Notes under the pieces: model-generated
Databases searched by the model: none
What the model saw: the letters and a program-made list of their open reading frames with translations, nothing else
What the model was told of the DNA's origin: nothing
In this document: piece by piece, positions 1 through 11,378 of the stretch
Layout of the letters: each line of letters begins with the position of its first letter
How positions within the stretch are numbered: position 1 is the first letter of the stretch
Program-made: the position numbers and the translations under genes
Source: Treponema socranskii subsp. buccale
Lineage (GTDB): Bacteria > Spirochaetota > Spirochaetia > Treponematales > Treponemataceae
Direction: 5' to 3'
Assembly (NCBI RefSeq): GCF_024181585.1
Contig: NZ_CP054258.1
Location: 496,001 to 560,000 of the forward strand
DNA length: 64,000 nucleotides

Positions 1-255
1 GCGATGAGAGACATCAATTCGGTAACGACGGAAGTACAGACGGGTTCTGAAGAAATGCTTAAGGGCGGCGAGAGCGTTGCGCGGGAAATGCGCAGGCTCG
101 ACGATCTGACGCGCATCATCACCGACAGTATGAATGAAATGGCGTCGGGTGCGGCTGAAATCAATAAATCCGTTCAAGAAGTGAACACGTTGACGCAAAA
201 GAATAAATACAGTATCGACAATTTGGCCGCTGAAGTGAGAAAGTTCAAGATATAA
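1..255 (+). CDS. Methyl-accepting chemotaxis protein, C-terminal fragment
   Basis: This is the last 84 or so codons of a chemoreceptor whose start lies outside the window. What remains is an amphipathic coiled coil with the alternating Ala/Glu/Ser pattern of the methylation helix (ASGAAEINKSVQEVNTLTQK), ending in the VRKFKI tail that closes many spirochaete receptors. Such proteins sit in the inner membrane and signal through CheW and CheA to the flagellar motor. The sensor domain cannot be seen, so the ligand is unknown. A strong terminator follows at 341-373. Confidence 0.8.
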   Translation, partial: AMRDINSVTTEVQTGSEEMLKGGESVAREMRRLDDLTRIITDSMNEMASGAAEINKSVQEVNTLTQKNKYSIDNLAAEVRKFKI

Positions 256-340
256 ACGCGGCGAATAATCGGCGATCGATCGTGCAAGCAACCCCCGCTT
301 TGTCCATAAAGCGTTAATACTGATTTTTTCAAGTGCCGTT

Positions 341-373
341 GCCCGAAAACGGAAGTTTTTGGGCGGTTTTTTT
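341..373 (+). terminator. Rho-independent terminator after the chemoreceptor gene
   Basis: Stem GCCCGAAAAC at 341-350 pairs with GTTTTTGGGC at 355-364 (one G-T pair) across a short loop, followed by a run of seven T at 367-373. Ends the receptor transcript about 85 bases after its stop codon. Confidence 0.8.
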
Positions 374-705
374 CTATGCGGTATTTGAAATTGCATTTGT
401 ACGGCCGAAAACGGCAGGACAATAAAGAATTTGTGTCAAAACGATGCGATTTCAACGCGTTTTTATGAGGGTGAGTAGATTTGACATAAATTTACTCAAA
501 ATCCGGGCGAAAGTCAAGAAAAATCGAATCGCAATCGGCGGCGCAAAAAATCATCGATTTTTTATTTTATTGTATTATAATGAAATATAAATAATGCGCA
601 GATCTAACAGAATATTATCGTAACGATTTTCCTTCGGCGGCATTTGTTGGCATAGATATTGCAATAATTTACGTATACGGTTTGTGCCGGCTTGGAGGTT
701 TACCT
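374..705. other. Gene-free gap upstream of the sigma-factor gene
   Basis: No credible gene on either strand. It holds an imperfect 25-bp inverted repeat at 473-497 (half-sites GAGTAgATTT and AAATtTACTC) overlapping a TTGACA at 481-486, which could be an operator. It also holds an AT-rich tract with a TATAAT at 576-581 that is the best candidate -10 box for the sigma-factor gene, giving a leader of about 120 bases. No matching -35 box is evident. Confidence 0.4.
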
Positions 706-1545
706 ATGACAAACGACGAAAACATCCTTTCAATGTATTTGAAAGATATCAATAAAGTTTCTTTGCTTTCTCGCGACGAGGAAACCGATTTGGCGCTGAA
801 AGCGAAAGCGGGCGACAAGGCGGCAAAAGACAAAATCGTCAACGCGAATCTGCGCTTTGTCGTCAACGTCGCGAAAAAGTATCAAAATCACGGACTCGAT
901 TTGCCCGATTTGATCAGCGAAGGCAATATCGGCCTTTTGACGGCGGTCGACAGGTTCGACGTATCGAAGGGCTATCACTTTATTTCATACGCGGTGTGGT
1001 GGATCCGTCAGGCGATTTTAAAAGCGATCTGCGAAAAGAGCCGCGCCATTCGGCTGCCGCTCAACCGCGCGAACGAACTCGTTCAGATCGAACACGCGCG
1101 AAAGCTTATGACGGGCGATAAAACCGAAGAACAGGAATTCGCCGAAGTTGCGCGTATGTTGAAGATGGACAAGCAGCACGTGCGTGAAATGGTGAACATT
1201 TCCCGCGATATGATTTCCCTCGACGCGCAGGTCGCTTCGAGCGACAACGACCGCACGTCCGTCAGCGATTTTATCGAAGACGAGCGCTACGACAATCCCG
1301 ACGAAGAAGCGATTTCGAATGCGATGAAGCGCGATATCGGAAAAGTGTTGAACACGCTGAAACCGAACGAAGCGAAAGTACTGTCGCTGCGCTACGGGCT
1401 GAACGGCACCCGCCCGATGTCGCTTAAAGAAGTCGGCGATACGTGCAATCTTACCAAAGAGCGCATCCGTCAAATCGAAAAGCACGCTATCGTGCGCATG
1501 CGCCATCCGAGACGTATGCAGCGTCTCGAAGCTTACATCGCATAG
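706..1545 (+). CDS. RNA polymerase sigma-70 family factor (RpoD/RpoS type)
   Basis: Directs core RNA polymerase to promoters. The 279-residue product has regions 1.2 to 4 in order. Region 1.2 begins near residue 5 (ENILSMYLKDI). Region 2 with the polymerase-binding and -10-melting segments (NLRFVVNVAKKYQNHGLDLP, then YAVWWIRQAI) covers about 50-120. Region 4 helix-turn-helix (LKEVGDTCNLTKERIRQIEK) lies near 240-260. There is no region 1.1 and no non-conserved insert, so it is the short form, as in RpoS-like or simplified primary factors. The start at 706 is set by GGAGGT ten bases upstream. Whether it is the housekeeping or an alternative group 2 factor cannot be decided here. Confidence 0.9.
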   Translation: MTNDENILSMYLKDINKVSLLSRDEETDLALKAKAGDKAAKDKIVNANLRFVVNVAKKYQNHGLDLPDLISEGNIGLLTAVDRFDVSKGYHFISYAVWWIRQAILKAICEKSRAIRLPLNRANELVQIEHARKLMTGDKTEEQEFAEVARMLKMDKQHVREMVNISRDMISLDAQVASSDNDRTSVSDFIEDERYDNPDEEAISNAMKRDIGKVLNTLKPNEAKVLSLRYGLNGTRPMSLKEVGDTCNLTKERIRQIEKHAIVRMRHPRRMQRLEAYIA

Positions 1546-1562
1546 GCGTTTTGCCTGAATCG

Positions 1563-1598
1563 TGCCGGCGTTTCGTTCGATGCGCGGCCGGCATTTTT
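1563..1598 (+). terminator. Rho-independent terminator of the sigma-factor gene
   Basis: TGCCGGC (1563-1569) pairs with GCCGGCA (1587-1593) and is followed by TTTTT. It separates the sigma gene from convergent recG. Confidence 0.8.
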
Positions 1599-1624
1599 CC
1601 CGCTTGCACGGTAAGCTTAAGGCG

Positions 1625-4117
1625 TCAGCGCAAAACGCTTCGCATATATTCGAACGCGTCCTTTCTCGCTTCGACGAGGATTTTCCCGTCGCGGCGGATG
1701 TCCGCGATGCCGAGTTCGAGCTCTCCCGATTGTGCGGTTCCGGTCACTTCGCCGGGGCCGCGCAGTTTTAAATCCTGCTCCGCAATAAAAAATCCGTCGG
1801 TGCTTTCGCGCAGAACTTTCATCCGCTCGATCCCCGTTTCCGTGATGTTTTTTCCGTAGATCAAAAAGCAATACGACTGGGCATTTCCGCGTCCGACTCT
1901 GCCCCTCAGCTGGTGCAGCTGCGCGAGTCCGAAGCGGTCGGCCTGTTCGATGACGATGCACGTCGCATTCGGTACGTCCACTCCGACTTCGATGACGGTC
2001 GTCGCGGCGAGCACTTGTATGCGCCCGCTTTGAAAATCGTGGAGAATGCGCACTTGTTCGTCTTCATCGACGCGCGAATGGATGAGCGCGCAGGAAAATT
2101 CCGGATACACGCGCTCGGATAAAAACGCGAACATCTCTTCCGCCGCCTTTGCCGCGGATTTTTCTTTCCCATACAAAAGCGGAAACTGCGCGTTCCGCGT
2201 CCGCTTTGCGCCTGCTGCCTCCGCCCCCGATCCCACATGCGCCGCTTCGGCGGATTCCGTGTCGTCGCCGTTTTCGTCTTCTCCGTCCGTTTGCCGGCCG
2301 TCGCCTTCTATTGCGGGATAGACGAAATACGCCTGATGTCCCGCTTCGAGTTCTTTACGCACCGCTTCGTACGCGTTCGCTTCGTTTCCTTCCCGCACGA
2401 GATAGGTTTTCACCGCCTTTCTTCCTTCGGGCTGCGTGCGCAAAAGCGAAACGTCCAAGTCGCCGAAAGCGGTGAGTGCGAGCGTCTGCGGAATCGGCGT
2501 TGCGCTCATCATCAAAAGATGGAGCGTGTAGGACGAAGTACCTGCAATCTTTCTGCCTTTTTCGATTATCGCCTGACGCTGCAAAACACCGAAGCGGTGC
2601 TGTTCGTCTATGACGGCGAGCTCGAGGTCGTTGTATTGCACGGCTTCGGAAAAAAGCGCGTGCGTACCGATTACGATGTCGATATTGCCCGCTTTAAGCT
2701 GTTTTAACAATTCCGCCCTGCCGCCCGCTTTTACGTTTCCGGTGAGAAATGCGACGCGTATGCCGATCGGCGCGAGCATGCGCGAAGCGTTTTCCGCGTG
2801 CTGCCTGGCGAGCAGTTCCGTCGGAGCCATAAACGCACACTGTCCTTTCCAGCTGATGACGCGGAGACATGCGAAAAAAGCGGCGAGCGTTTTGCCCGAG
2901 CCGACGTCTCCCTGCAAAAGCCGCGCCATCGTAAACACCGGAGGCCGCTCGTTTTCAGCGCGTTCGGTTTTTATGCCTGTTTTTCCGTCGTCCGTATGTT
3001 CAGGACTTGCGTTTCTCGTACATTCCGCCGGATCCTTTTTTTCATCGTTTGCGACGAGTTCGCGCTCCCGATAGCCCCTGTCGAGGTCGTCATCCATTTC
3101 CATGACGACGTTCATCTGATCGAGCGTGAGACGGAACGGGAGGCGGTCGTAAAGCGCTCTTTGGAGCGGAGAAAGCGAATCGATGAATATCTGCCGTGTC
3201 GCGTCGTATACGCCGCCGTCTGCACCGTCGTGTGCGCCGCTTTGGGCGACGGCACCTTGCGATCTTCCGTTCGCCGCGCCGCTTTCATCCGTGCCGGCGG
3301 CAGGGCTTTTGCCGCCTCCGCTTTTCGCTCCGCGCTCTTCCGTACTTTCAAACGGAGAGAGCGAAAGCGATGCGTCGGGGACTGTGCCCCTGTGTTCCCA
3401 CGCGCGCTTTGCTATGACGCATTGAAAATGAAAGAGCTCTTCGTAGATGAGCGTTCGCCGCGCTTTTTCGGCCTGCAAAAGGCTTTCGGGCGCGTGCACC
3501 GCCCGGATCGCATCGCGCTTTGAAAGGAGTTTGTGTTTTTCCATGATGTAATCGGGCAGTTCATTTTCGATTCCCGCGCTGTATTCTCGAAGAGCGGCGA
3601 AGATCGTTTTCCGTACGTTTTTTTGATTGAGTCCTTCGGTGAGCGGATAGACGGGGAGGACGCGGGAGTCGGGAAGCGTCATCTTTTCATAATCGGCAAG
3701 ATCGCCGCTTTCGCTCAATTTAATAATTTCGAATGAAGTGCTTTGGAGTTTGCCGTATTTTATATCGAAGGCGCCCGTTACGGATATGATCGTTCCGACG
3801 GGAAACTGTTTTTCCAAAAACGGCCGATTGAAGGCGACGAGTTCCGCTTCCGCTTCTCCGTCACAGATGATGAGCTTCAGCGTTTTCATCCTGCCGTAGC
3901 CGAACCATTCGTGGGAAGTGACGATGGCGGCGCAGTGCACTTTCGATGAGCGGAATGCGGAAAGCCCTATACGTTTCGTGCGGTCGTCGTATTGTTTCGG
4001 ATACAGCGTGAGCAAATCGGCTACGGAAAATACGTTGAGCTTTGCGAACAGCTTTGCCGCCGCCGGCCCGACGCCCGGAAGAGTCGTTATCGAATTGCGT
4101 ATATCGCCGAGTTTCAT
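1625..4117 (-). CDS. recG: ATP-dependent DNA helicase RecG
   Basis: Superfamily 2 helicase that remodels stalled forks and branches recombination intermediates. Order: N-terminal helix-hairpin and OB-fold wedge (about 1-230), Walker A GDVGSGKT (about 403-410), DEQH box in AVIDEQHRFGVLQRQ, motif III MSATPIPQTL, then the helicase C domain with GRVGRG. At 830 residues it is well over 100 longer than typical RecG. The excess is three low-complexity inserts, at about 255-305 (Ser/Gly/Ala rich), 345-390 (charged) and 604-646 (Asp/Glu/Gly rich), placed between rather than inside motifs, so activity is probably kept. Last gene of the dnaE-yggT-recG operon, 3 bases after yggT. Confidence 0.95.
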   Translation of the reverse strand: MKLGDIRNSITTLPGVGPAAAKLFAKLNVFSVADLLTLYPKQYDDRTKRIGLSAFRSSKVHCAAIVTSHEWFGYGRMKTLKLIICDGEAEAELVAFNRPFLEKQFPVGTIISVTGAFDIKYGKLQSTSFEIIKLSESGDLADYEKMTLPDSRVLPVYPLTEGLNQKNVRKTIFAALREYSAGIENELPDYIMEKHKLLSKRDAIRAVHAPESLLQAEKARRTLIYEELFHFQCVIAKRAWEHRGTVPDASLSLSPFESTEERGAKSGGGKSPAAGTDESGAANGRSQGAVAQSGAHDGADGGVYDATRQIFIDSLSPLQRALYDRLPFRLTLDQMNVVMEMDDDLDRGYRERELVANDEKKDPAECTRNASPEHTDDGKTGIKTERAENERPPVFTMARLLQGDVGSGKTLAAFFACLRVISWKGQCAFMAPTELLARQHAENASRMLAPIGIRVAFLTGNVKAGGRAELLKQLKAGNIDIVIGTHALFSEAVQYNDLELAVIDEQHRFGVLQRQAIIEKGRKIAGTSSYTLHLLMMSATPIPQTLALTAFGDLDVSLLRTQPEGRKAVKTYLVREGNEANAYEAVRKELEAGHQAYFVYPAIEGDGRQTDGEDENGDDTESAEAAHVGSGAEAAGAKRTRNAQFPLLYGKEKSAAKAAEEMFAFLSERVYPEFSCALIHSRVDEDEQVRILHDFQSGRIQVLAATTVIEVGVDVPNATCIVIEQADRFGLAQLHQLRGRVGRGNAQSYCFLIYGKNITETGIERMKVLRESTDGFFIAEQDLKLRGPGEVTGTAQSGELELGIADIRRDGKILVEARKDAFEYMRSVLR

Positions 4118-4120
4118 TAT

Positions 4121-4717
4121 TTAAAACGGCAGCTGCTGTACGATTTTTATAAGCCATTTGAAAAGGTAATGGCCGCCCGCGAGAGCTCCGATCATGACGG
4201 CGATCGTGATGCCGAGAGAGGTTTTATAGCCGACGAATTTGTTTCCCGTAAATATGCGGGAGATGCGGTGTACAAAGGGTTCGAGCGCGTAATCGAGCTG
4301 CGACCAAAGCGAGCCGTAGTAGTTCGCCCGCTTTTGCGAAAGGATGACGATAAATCTGATGACGAGCAAAACGAGCAAAAACAATGCGAGCGAATTGACG
4401 ATAGACCATGCCATACCGATGATGATCGCGAGAACGGCACCGAAATATATGCGCCCCGTCATCAAAATATTCTGTAAAATATACGAAAGCGCATACAAAA
4501 GTCCGATCGAAACGGCGGGAGAAAAATCGAGTGAGCCGATCTGCATCCATCTCGTACCGCGGAATATATTTAAAAACGGATCGCACAGCGCAGACAAAAT
4601 CCTGCCCGGCGCCGAATACTGTGCGCCCGGAATCCACGTGAGGATTATCCGTATAAAACACAAAAACGAATAGATATTGATGAGCCGTATGAGCGTCGCG
4701 ATAACATACCTTACCAT
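4121..4717 (-). CDS. YggT family integral membrane protein
   Basis: A 198-residue membrane protein made of two YggT-type repeats, each a hydrophobic hairpin (for instance IRIILTWIPG near residue 25 and the strongly hydrophobic stretch around 90-115). Family members are implicated in ion tolerance and envelope or division functions, but no reaction is established. The second of two possible ATGs is chosen because AGAGG lies six bases before it. It sits between dnaE (19 bases) and recG (3 bases) and is surely cotranscribed with them. Confidence 0.8.
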   Translation of the reverse strand: MVRYVIATLIRLINIYSFLCFIRIILTWIPGAQYSAPGRILSALCDPFLNIFRGTRWMQIGSLDFSPAVSIGLLYALSYILQNILMTGRIYFGAVLAIIIGMAWSIVNSLALFLLVLLVIRFIVILSQKRANYYGSLWSQLDYALEPFVHRISRIFTGNKFVGYKTSLGITIAVMIGALAGGHYLFKWLIKIVQQLPF

Positions 4718-4736
4718 GTGCATCCTCTTACAATTT

Positions 4737-8312
<3,576 letters not shown>

Positions 8313-8318
8313 ACCGTC

Positions 8319-8347
8319 AGTATAGATGATTTCCCTCGTAAGGGAAA
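8319..8347 (-). promoter_or_regulatory. Promoter of dnaE, leaderless type
   Basis: On the minus strand: -35-like TTTCCC (8342-8347), 17-base spacer, -10 TATACT (8319-8324), then GACGGT and the ATG at 8312. The predicted start of transcription coincides with the A of the ATG. Confidence 0.55.
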
Positions 8348-8516
8348 GTCGTCGCATCAGGTGTGCGGTTTTCGCGGCGGGAACATCAGAGACCAACGCA
8401 TCGGGAGCGCCGCCTGTTTTTTACGTTTGAACGGTATATGTTCCGACGTTCCGTTTCGTATTTCGCCGTTATCGATTATCAATTTCTCCCGTCCCGCATC
8501 TATCCAATTACCAATT

Positions 8517-8951
8517 CAGGGATTACGCATGAAAAATGTATACACAGAAAAGAGACATAATATAAAATAAAAAAAAGCGGAACGCGAGGCAGCGGCAATG
8601 CCGCCGAGCCGCTCAGACCGAGTTTAAACGGGATGCTAAAATAGCGCCTCCCGTTTAAGTGCAAGTTTGCTCCGCAAACTTGTTTATATACGTGTGCGCT
8701 TTCGCGCACGAGTGCGGCATTTTCGAAAATCGACATTTTCTGTAATGCCGCACTTCAGAGAATGGCAAGCGAACTTTTTGGCAAAAAAGTTCGCGCAGTC
8801 CGATTCCAATCACGGTCTGCTGCGGCACTTGCAACGAGCGCGAAGCGCGAAGTTCCCCGCGCAAACGGCAGGGCTGCTGCCGGGAGTGCAGCCGATTTTG
8901 TACGGTAATGGTTGTTTTTTGGGGAATATAGATTCTCATGCGTAATCCCTG
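8517..8951 (+). mobile_element. MITE-like element, copy 1 (with internal insertions)
   Basis: A 435-bp non-coding element bounded by perfect 16-bp terminal inverted repeats, CAGGGATTACGCATGA at 8517-8532 and its complement at 8936-8951. The flanks ATTACCaATT (8507-8516) and ATTACCcATT (8952-8961) look like a 10-bp target duplication with one mismatch. Inside are strong hairpins, e.g. CGAACTTTTT pairing with AAAAAGTTCG around 8772-8795. Compared with copy 2 (36481-36737, opposite orientation) it has two extra segments, 141 bp at 8622-8762 and about 37 bp near 8826-8863. It encodes no transposase, so it would need one supplied in trans. Confidence 0.8.
8622..8753 (+). repeat. Four-hairpin structured repeat (family A, copy A1)
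   Basis: Lies inside MITE copy 1 and is absent from copy 2. Four hairpins in a row: GTTTAAACGGG with CCCGTTTAA (8622-8658), GCAAGTTTGC with GCAAACTTG (8661-8682), GTGCGC with GCGCAC (8694-8709), and a two-tier stem GTGCGGCAT with ATGCCGCAC (8712-8753). The same architecture, with stems altered on both sides, recurs at 60897-61054. The last two modules recur at 52805-52862. Confidence 0.75.
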
Positions 8952-8970
8952 ATTACCCATTATTAACGCC

Positions 8971-8999
8971 TTTACTTTTCCGCGCATACGGCATATACT
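8971..8999 (+). promoter_or_regulatory. Promoter candidate in front of the repeat-bearing small ORF
   Basis: TTTACT (8971-8976), 17-base spacer, TATACT (8994-8999), then seven bases to the ATG at 9007. The geometry matches the leaderless promoters elsewhere in the window. Confidence 0.45.
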
Positions 9000-9006
9000 G
9001 TAGACG

Positions 9007-9213
9007 ATGAAAAACGTATTTGCAGCGTATATGTCGTACGGGATACTGTCGTACGGGGTACTTGACACGCATACGCGCATCGCGCAAAATTCACGGCTTC
9101 ACGGCTTCACGGCTTCACGGCTTCACGGCTTCACGGCTTCACGGCTTCACGGCTTCACGGCTTCACGGCTTCACGGCTTCACGGCTTCACGGCTTCACGG
9201 CTTCACGGCATAG
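9007..9213 (+). CDS. Small ORF carrying an octanucleotide repeat (uncertain gene)
   Basis: A 68-codon frame starting MKNVFAAYMSYGILSYGVLD. It then runs into the 8-bp repeat, read as a period-8 peptide (RLHGFTAS) because three 8-bp units make eight codons. No family is recognised. Support for a real gene is the promoter candidate seven bases upstream; against it, the product is short and the repeat dominates. A change of one repeat unit would shift the frame and could join it to the frame that stays open to about 9352. It may be the 5' remnant of a gene or a contingency locus. Confidence 0.3.
   Translation: MKNVFAAYMSYGILSYGVLDTHTRIAQNSRLHGFTASRLHGFTASRLHGFTASRLHGFTASRLHGFTA
9091..9209 (+). 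repeat. 8-bp tandem repeat, 14.9 units
   Basis: Unit TCACGGCT repeated without error from 9091 to 9209 (14 full units plus seven bases). A perfect octamer array of this length is expected to slip during replication. Since 8 is not a multiple of 3, each gain or loss of a unit changes the reading frame. Confidence 0.97.
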
Positions 9214-9400
9214 GGCGAATTCCGCCCGAAATCCAAAACATACGATCATCTCTCTCGGCGGTGCACGAAGGGTATCTTTCGCGCGCCGCAGCTCTTTGTC
9301 ACGGAACGCAGCGAAAGAAACGCCTGCACGGCTTTGTTTTCCATGCGGTTGATTGTCGGCTTCAAAGCAGCGCATATATCAAACAGGTTTAGGAGGAATT

Positions 9401-10732
9401 ATGATACACAAAAAATCGTTTACGGCTGCGGCGCTTGCCGCAGTATTTTTGCTTGCAGGCTGTCAGCAAAATGCCGAAACGCCGGCACAGCCGCCGAAGG
9501 ACACGACAGCACCTGCCGAAGTTGCAAACTTTACGGCGACGCCCGGAAGTGCAAGCGTCGTCATTTTAAGCTGGAAAAACCCGGCCGACGACGACCTCTA
9601 TCAGGTAGAGATCACGGCAAACCCCGCTCACGGCTCGCTTAAAAACGCCATATACCTTGCGGCGGAAAAGGGAAAAGATGTAAGCTACAGTGCGGACGGT
9701 TTAAGAGCCGACACGAACTACATCTTTACGGTAAAAACCGTTGATACGTCGCTCAACAAAAGCGCGGGCGCTGTGAAAAAGCTCTATGACGACCCCGTCA
9801 TTACAAAGATTGCGATCCCCCGTGCGGGCATAAGCTATGGGGGAAATGTGCTCCCCGTAACGATTGTCGGAAAAAACTTTACCGCTCCCGGCATAAGCGC
9901 GGCCGATTTCAGCGGTACGGGTGCAACCTTTTCAAATTTCAAAGTTATAAGCGATGTAAAAGCGACTGCGGAAGTAAGCTGTCCGAATACGGCAGGCGAG
10001 CATATTGTTACGGTACACTGTAAAGGCGCGAGCAAAACGGGAATGCTTTCCGTCAAGGACTACACCGGTTGGGATCCCGGAAAAATCGTACTTGCGGATA
10101 ATACGGTAGTCGATAAAGACGGCTATACGGCAATAGATTCGGCAAATCCGCCAGTCGCAGTCGTTTACAAAACGAACGCATATGGGGGTGCGATCGGCGT
10201 TGCGCTGCACAGGTCACATTTGCCGTGGGCAAAAAGGGATACGAGAGGCTATAACACGAAATTCGAAGGGATCATCTGCACGCCGAGTAGATCGCATACA
10301 AGCGGAGCTGCCGCTTGGGCGACTTTTACGGGCGATACGGGCGGAAGCGACAACTGGGATTATATATGTTCCGTAGACCCCGTAGGAGCGGCGAATGCCG
10401 CCGTAAACTACCCCGCCTTCGACTGGGTGAATACGTACAATGAGACGTACAAATCCAAGCTCGGGGCAGCCCGTCCCGCATGGTATATGCCGAGCATAGC
10501 CGAACTCTCGGAAGTGTATAAAAATAAGGATACGGTAAATGCAAGTCTTTTGAAAATCAAGGGGATTAACGGCGCCTATGCGGATGCAAATCTCGAAACG
10601 GGGTGGTTCTGGTCGTCGTCGCAGTTTTCCAACAACAATTACTATGCGTGGCTTGCGGAATTCGGTAGCGGCACCTTTTACTACAGCTACAAGTACTACG
10701 ATTACGATGTGTGTTGTATAGCCGGCTTTTAA
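9401..10732 (+). CDS. Lipoprotein with Fn3-like domain and C-type-lectin-like variable C-terminus
   Basis: A 443-residue predicted surface lipoprotein. Signal peptide with lipobox LLAGC (Cys21); a fibronectin-III-like segment at about 36-125 (EVANFTATPGSASVVILSWK); an IPT/Ig-like stretch (ITKIAIPRAGISYGGNVLPV); then a DUF1566/formylglycine-generating-enzyme-like fold from about 225 to the end, with NWDYICSVDP, WYMPSIAELSEVYKNK and WFWSSSQFSNNNYYAWLAEF. The last 44 codons are crowded with AAC, AAT, TAC, AGC and GAT codons. This is the pattern left by adenine mutagenesis in variable regions of diversity-generating retroelements, as known for Treponema TvpA-type lipoproteins. Strong AGGAGG precedes the ATG. 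No reverse transcriptase or template repeat is in this window. Ligand unknown. Confidence 0.8.
   Translation: MIHKKSFTAAALAAVFLLAGCQQNAETPAQPPKDTTAPAEVANFTATPGSASVVILSWKNPADDDLYQVEITANPAHGSLKNAIYLAAEKGKDVSYSADGLRADTNYIFTVKTVDTSLNKSAGAVKKLYDDPVITKIAIPRAGISYGGNVLPVTIVGKNFTAPGISAADFSGTGATFSNFKVISDVKATAEVSCPNTAGEHIVTVHCKGASKTGMLSVKDYTGWDPGKIVLADNTVVDKDGYTAIDSANPPVAVVYKTNAYGGAIGVALHRSHLPWAKRDTRGYNTKFEGIICTPSRSHTSGAAAWATFTGDTGGSDNWDYICSVDPVGAANAAVNYPAFDWVNTYNETYKSKLGAARPAWYMPSIAELSEVYKNKDTVNASLLKIKGINGAYADANLETGWFWSSSQFSNNNYYAWLAEFGSGTFYYSYKYYDYDVCCIAGF
10598..10732 (+). other. Candidate variable region (VR) of a diversity-generating retroelement
   Basis: The gene's 3' end, residues 400-443. It contains runs such as TAC TAC AGC TAC AAG TAC TAC GAT TAC GAT, codons that differ from AAC or AAT mostly at the A positions. 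Invariant Trp, Cys and Gly codons stand between them, and the gene ends right after the block, as DGR targets do. An imperfect inverted repeat follows (CTTCCGT 10760-10766, ACGGAAG 10782-10788), with a loop longer than the usual DGR cruciform. Confidence 0.5.
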
Positions 10733-10829
10733 CGTGAGCGTTGGTAGTGCGTACATGAGCTTCCGTACGGCTCGTGCACGCACGGAAGTAAGTATGGAAC
10801 GTGGCGAAATGTCGCAGGAGTTTTACGGT

Positions 10830-11377
10830 ATGGACTTATTCGCTTCGCTTGAGAGAAAGAGGATTTTGATTCAGGATTTAAAATATATAATCGAATTGCA
10901 GCGGTTTTTCGGACATAATATATATAAACGCAAAGATCCGCCCCCTTCCAAGGACAAGACCAAGACAAACATCGACATCGACTTTTTCGCACCGTATTTT
11001 ACGCGCGATACAAAAAAGGTGATCGGTAAAAACGGTATTTATTGCTATGCACCCGTCCTGCTTTTTTTCGCGATACGGGCGGCAATACGAAAAAGCTTTT
11101 TGCAGAACGGCGAAAAGCTTTGGAAGAAATGTTCGGCAGCGCCCTCGTTATGAAATGGGAATACGGACTCTGTCTTGACGAAGAAGAACGCGAAACGGAA
11201 AAAACATATTATTTCCTCGGTGAACCGATATGGCTTTCCGAACCGCTTCTGAAAGTCTCTCCGAAAGCGAAGGGAAAGCAGGCGCATACTATAGGGATAC
11301 ATAATTGGATAGGAGCCAATTATGTAAAATCCATGTCGGACTTTTGCAAAGACGTCGTTCAGTCGGTAAAACAGTAA
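10830..11377 (+). pseudogene. Frameshifted hypothetical gene downstream of the variable lipoprotein
   Basis: Two overlapping frames together make one protein of about 180 residues. The first runs from the ATG at 10830 (AGGAG nine bases upstream) through MDLFASLERKRILIQDLKYI to the run of seven T at 11063-11069. The second takes over there, from RDTGGNTKKLF to DFCKDVVQSVKQ at 11375. Adding one T would restore a single frame, so this is a one-base deletion, a phase-variable homopolymer, or a sequencing error. I recognise no family. It does not look like the Avd helper of DGRs, which is a shorter, basic helical bundle. An upstream start at 10797 is also possible. Confidence 0.55.
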
Positions 11378-11378
11378 T

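Noticed and set aside
9091-9209. Octamer repeat as a CRISPR array
   Set aside because: Units are contiguous 8-mers without spacers and there are no cas genes.
9020-9352. Alternative frame through the octamer repeat as a gene
   Set aside because: No domain, no ribosome-binding site, and an Arg/Ser/Ala-rich end typical of a shadow frame; kept only as a possible phase partner.
10734-10829. Coding extension between the lipoprotein stop and 10830
   Set aside because: Sequence is Arg/Ser-rich in frame and the best ribosome-binding site (AGGAG) points to 10830, though 10797 cannot be excluded.
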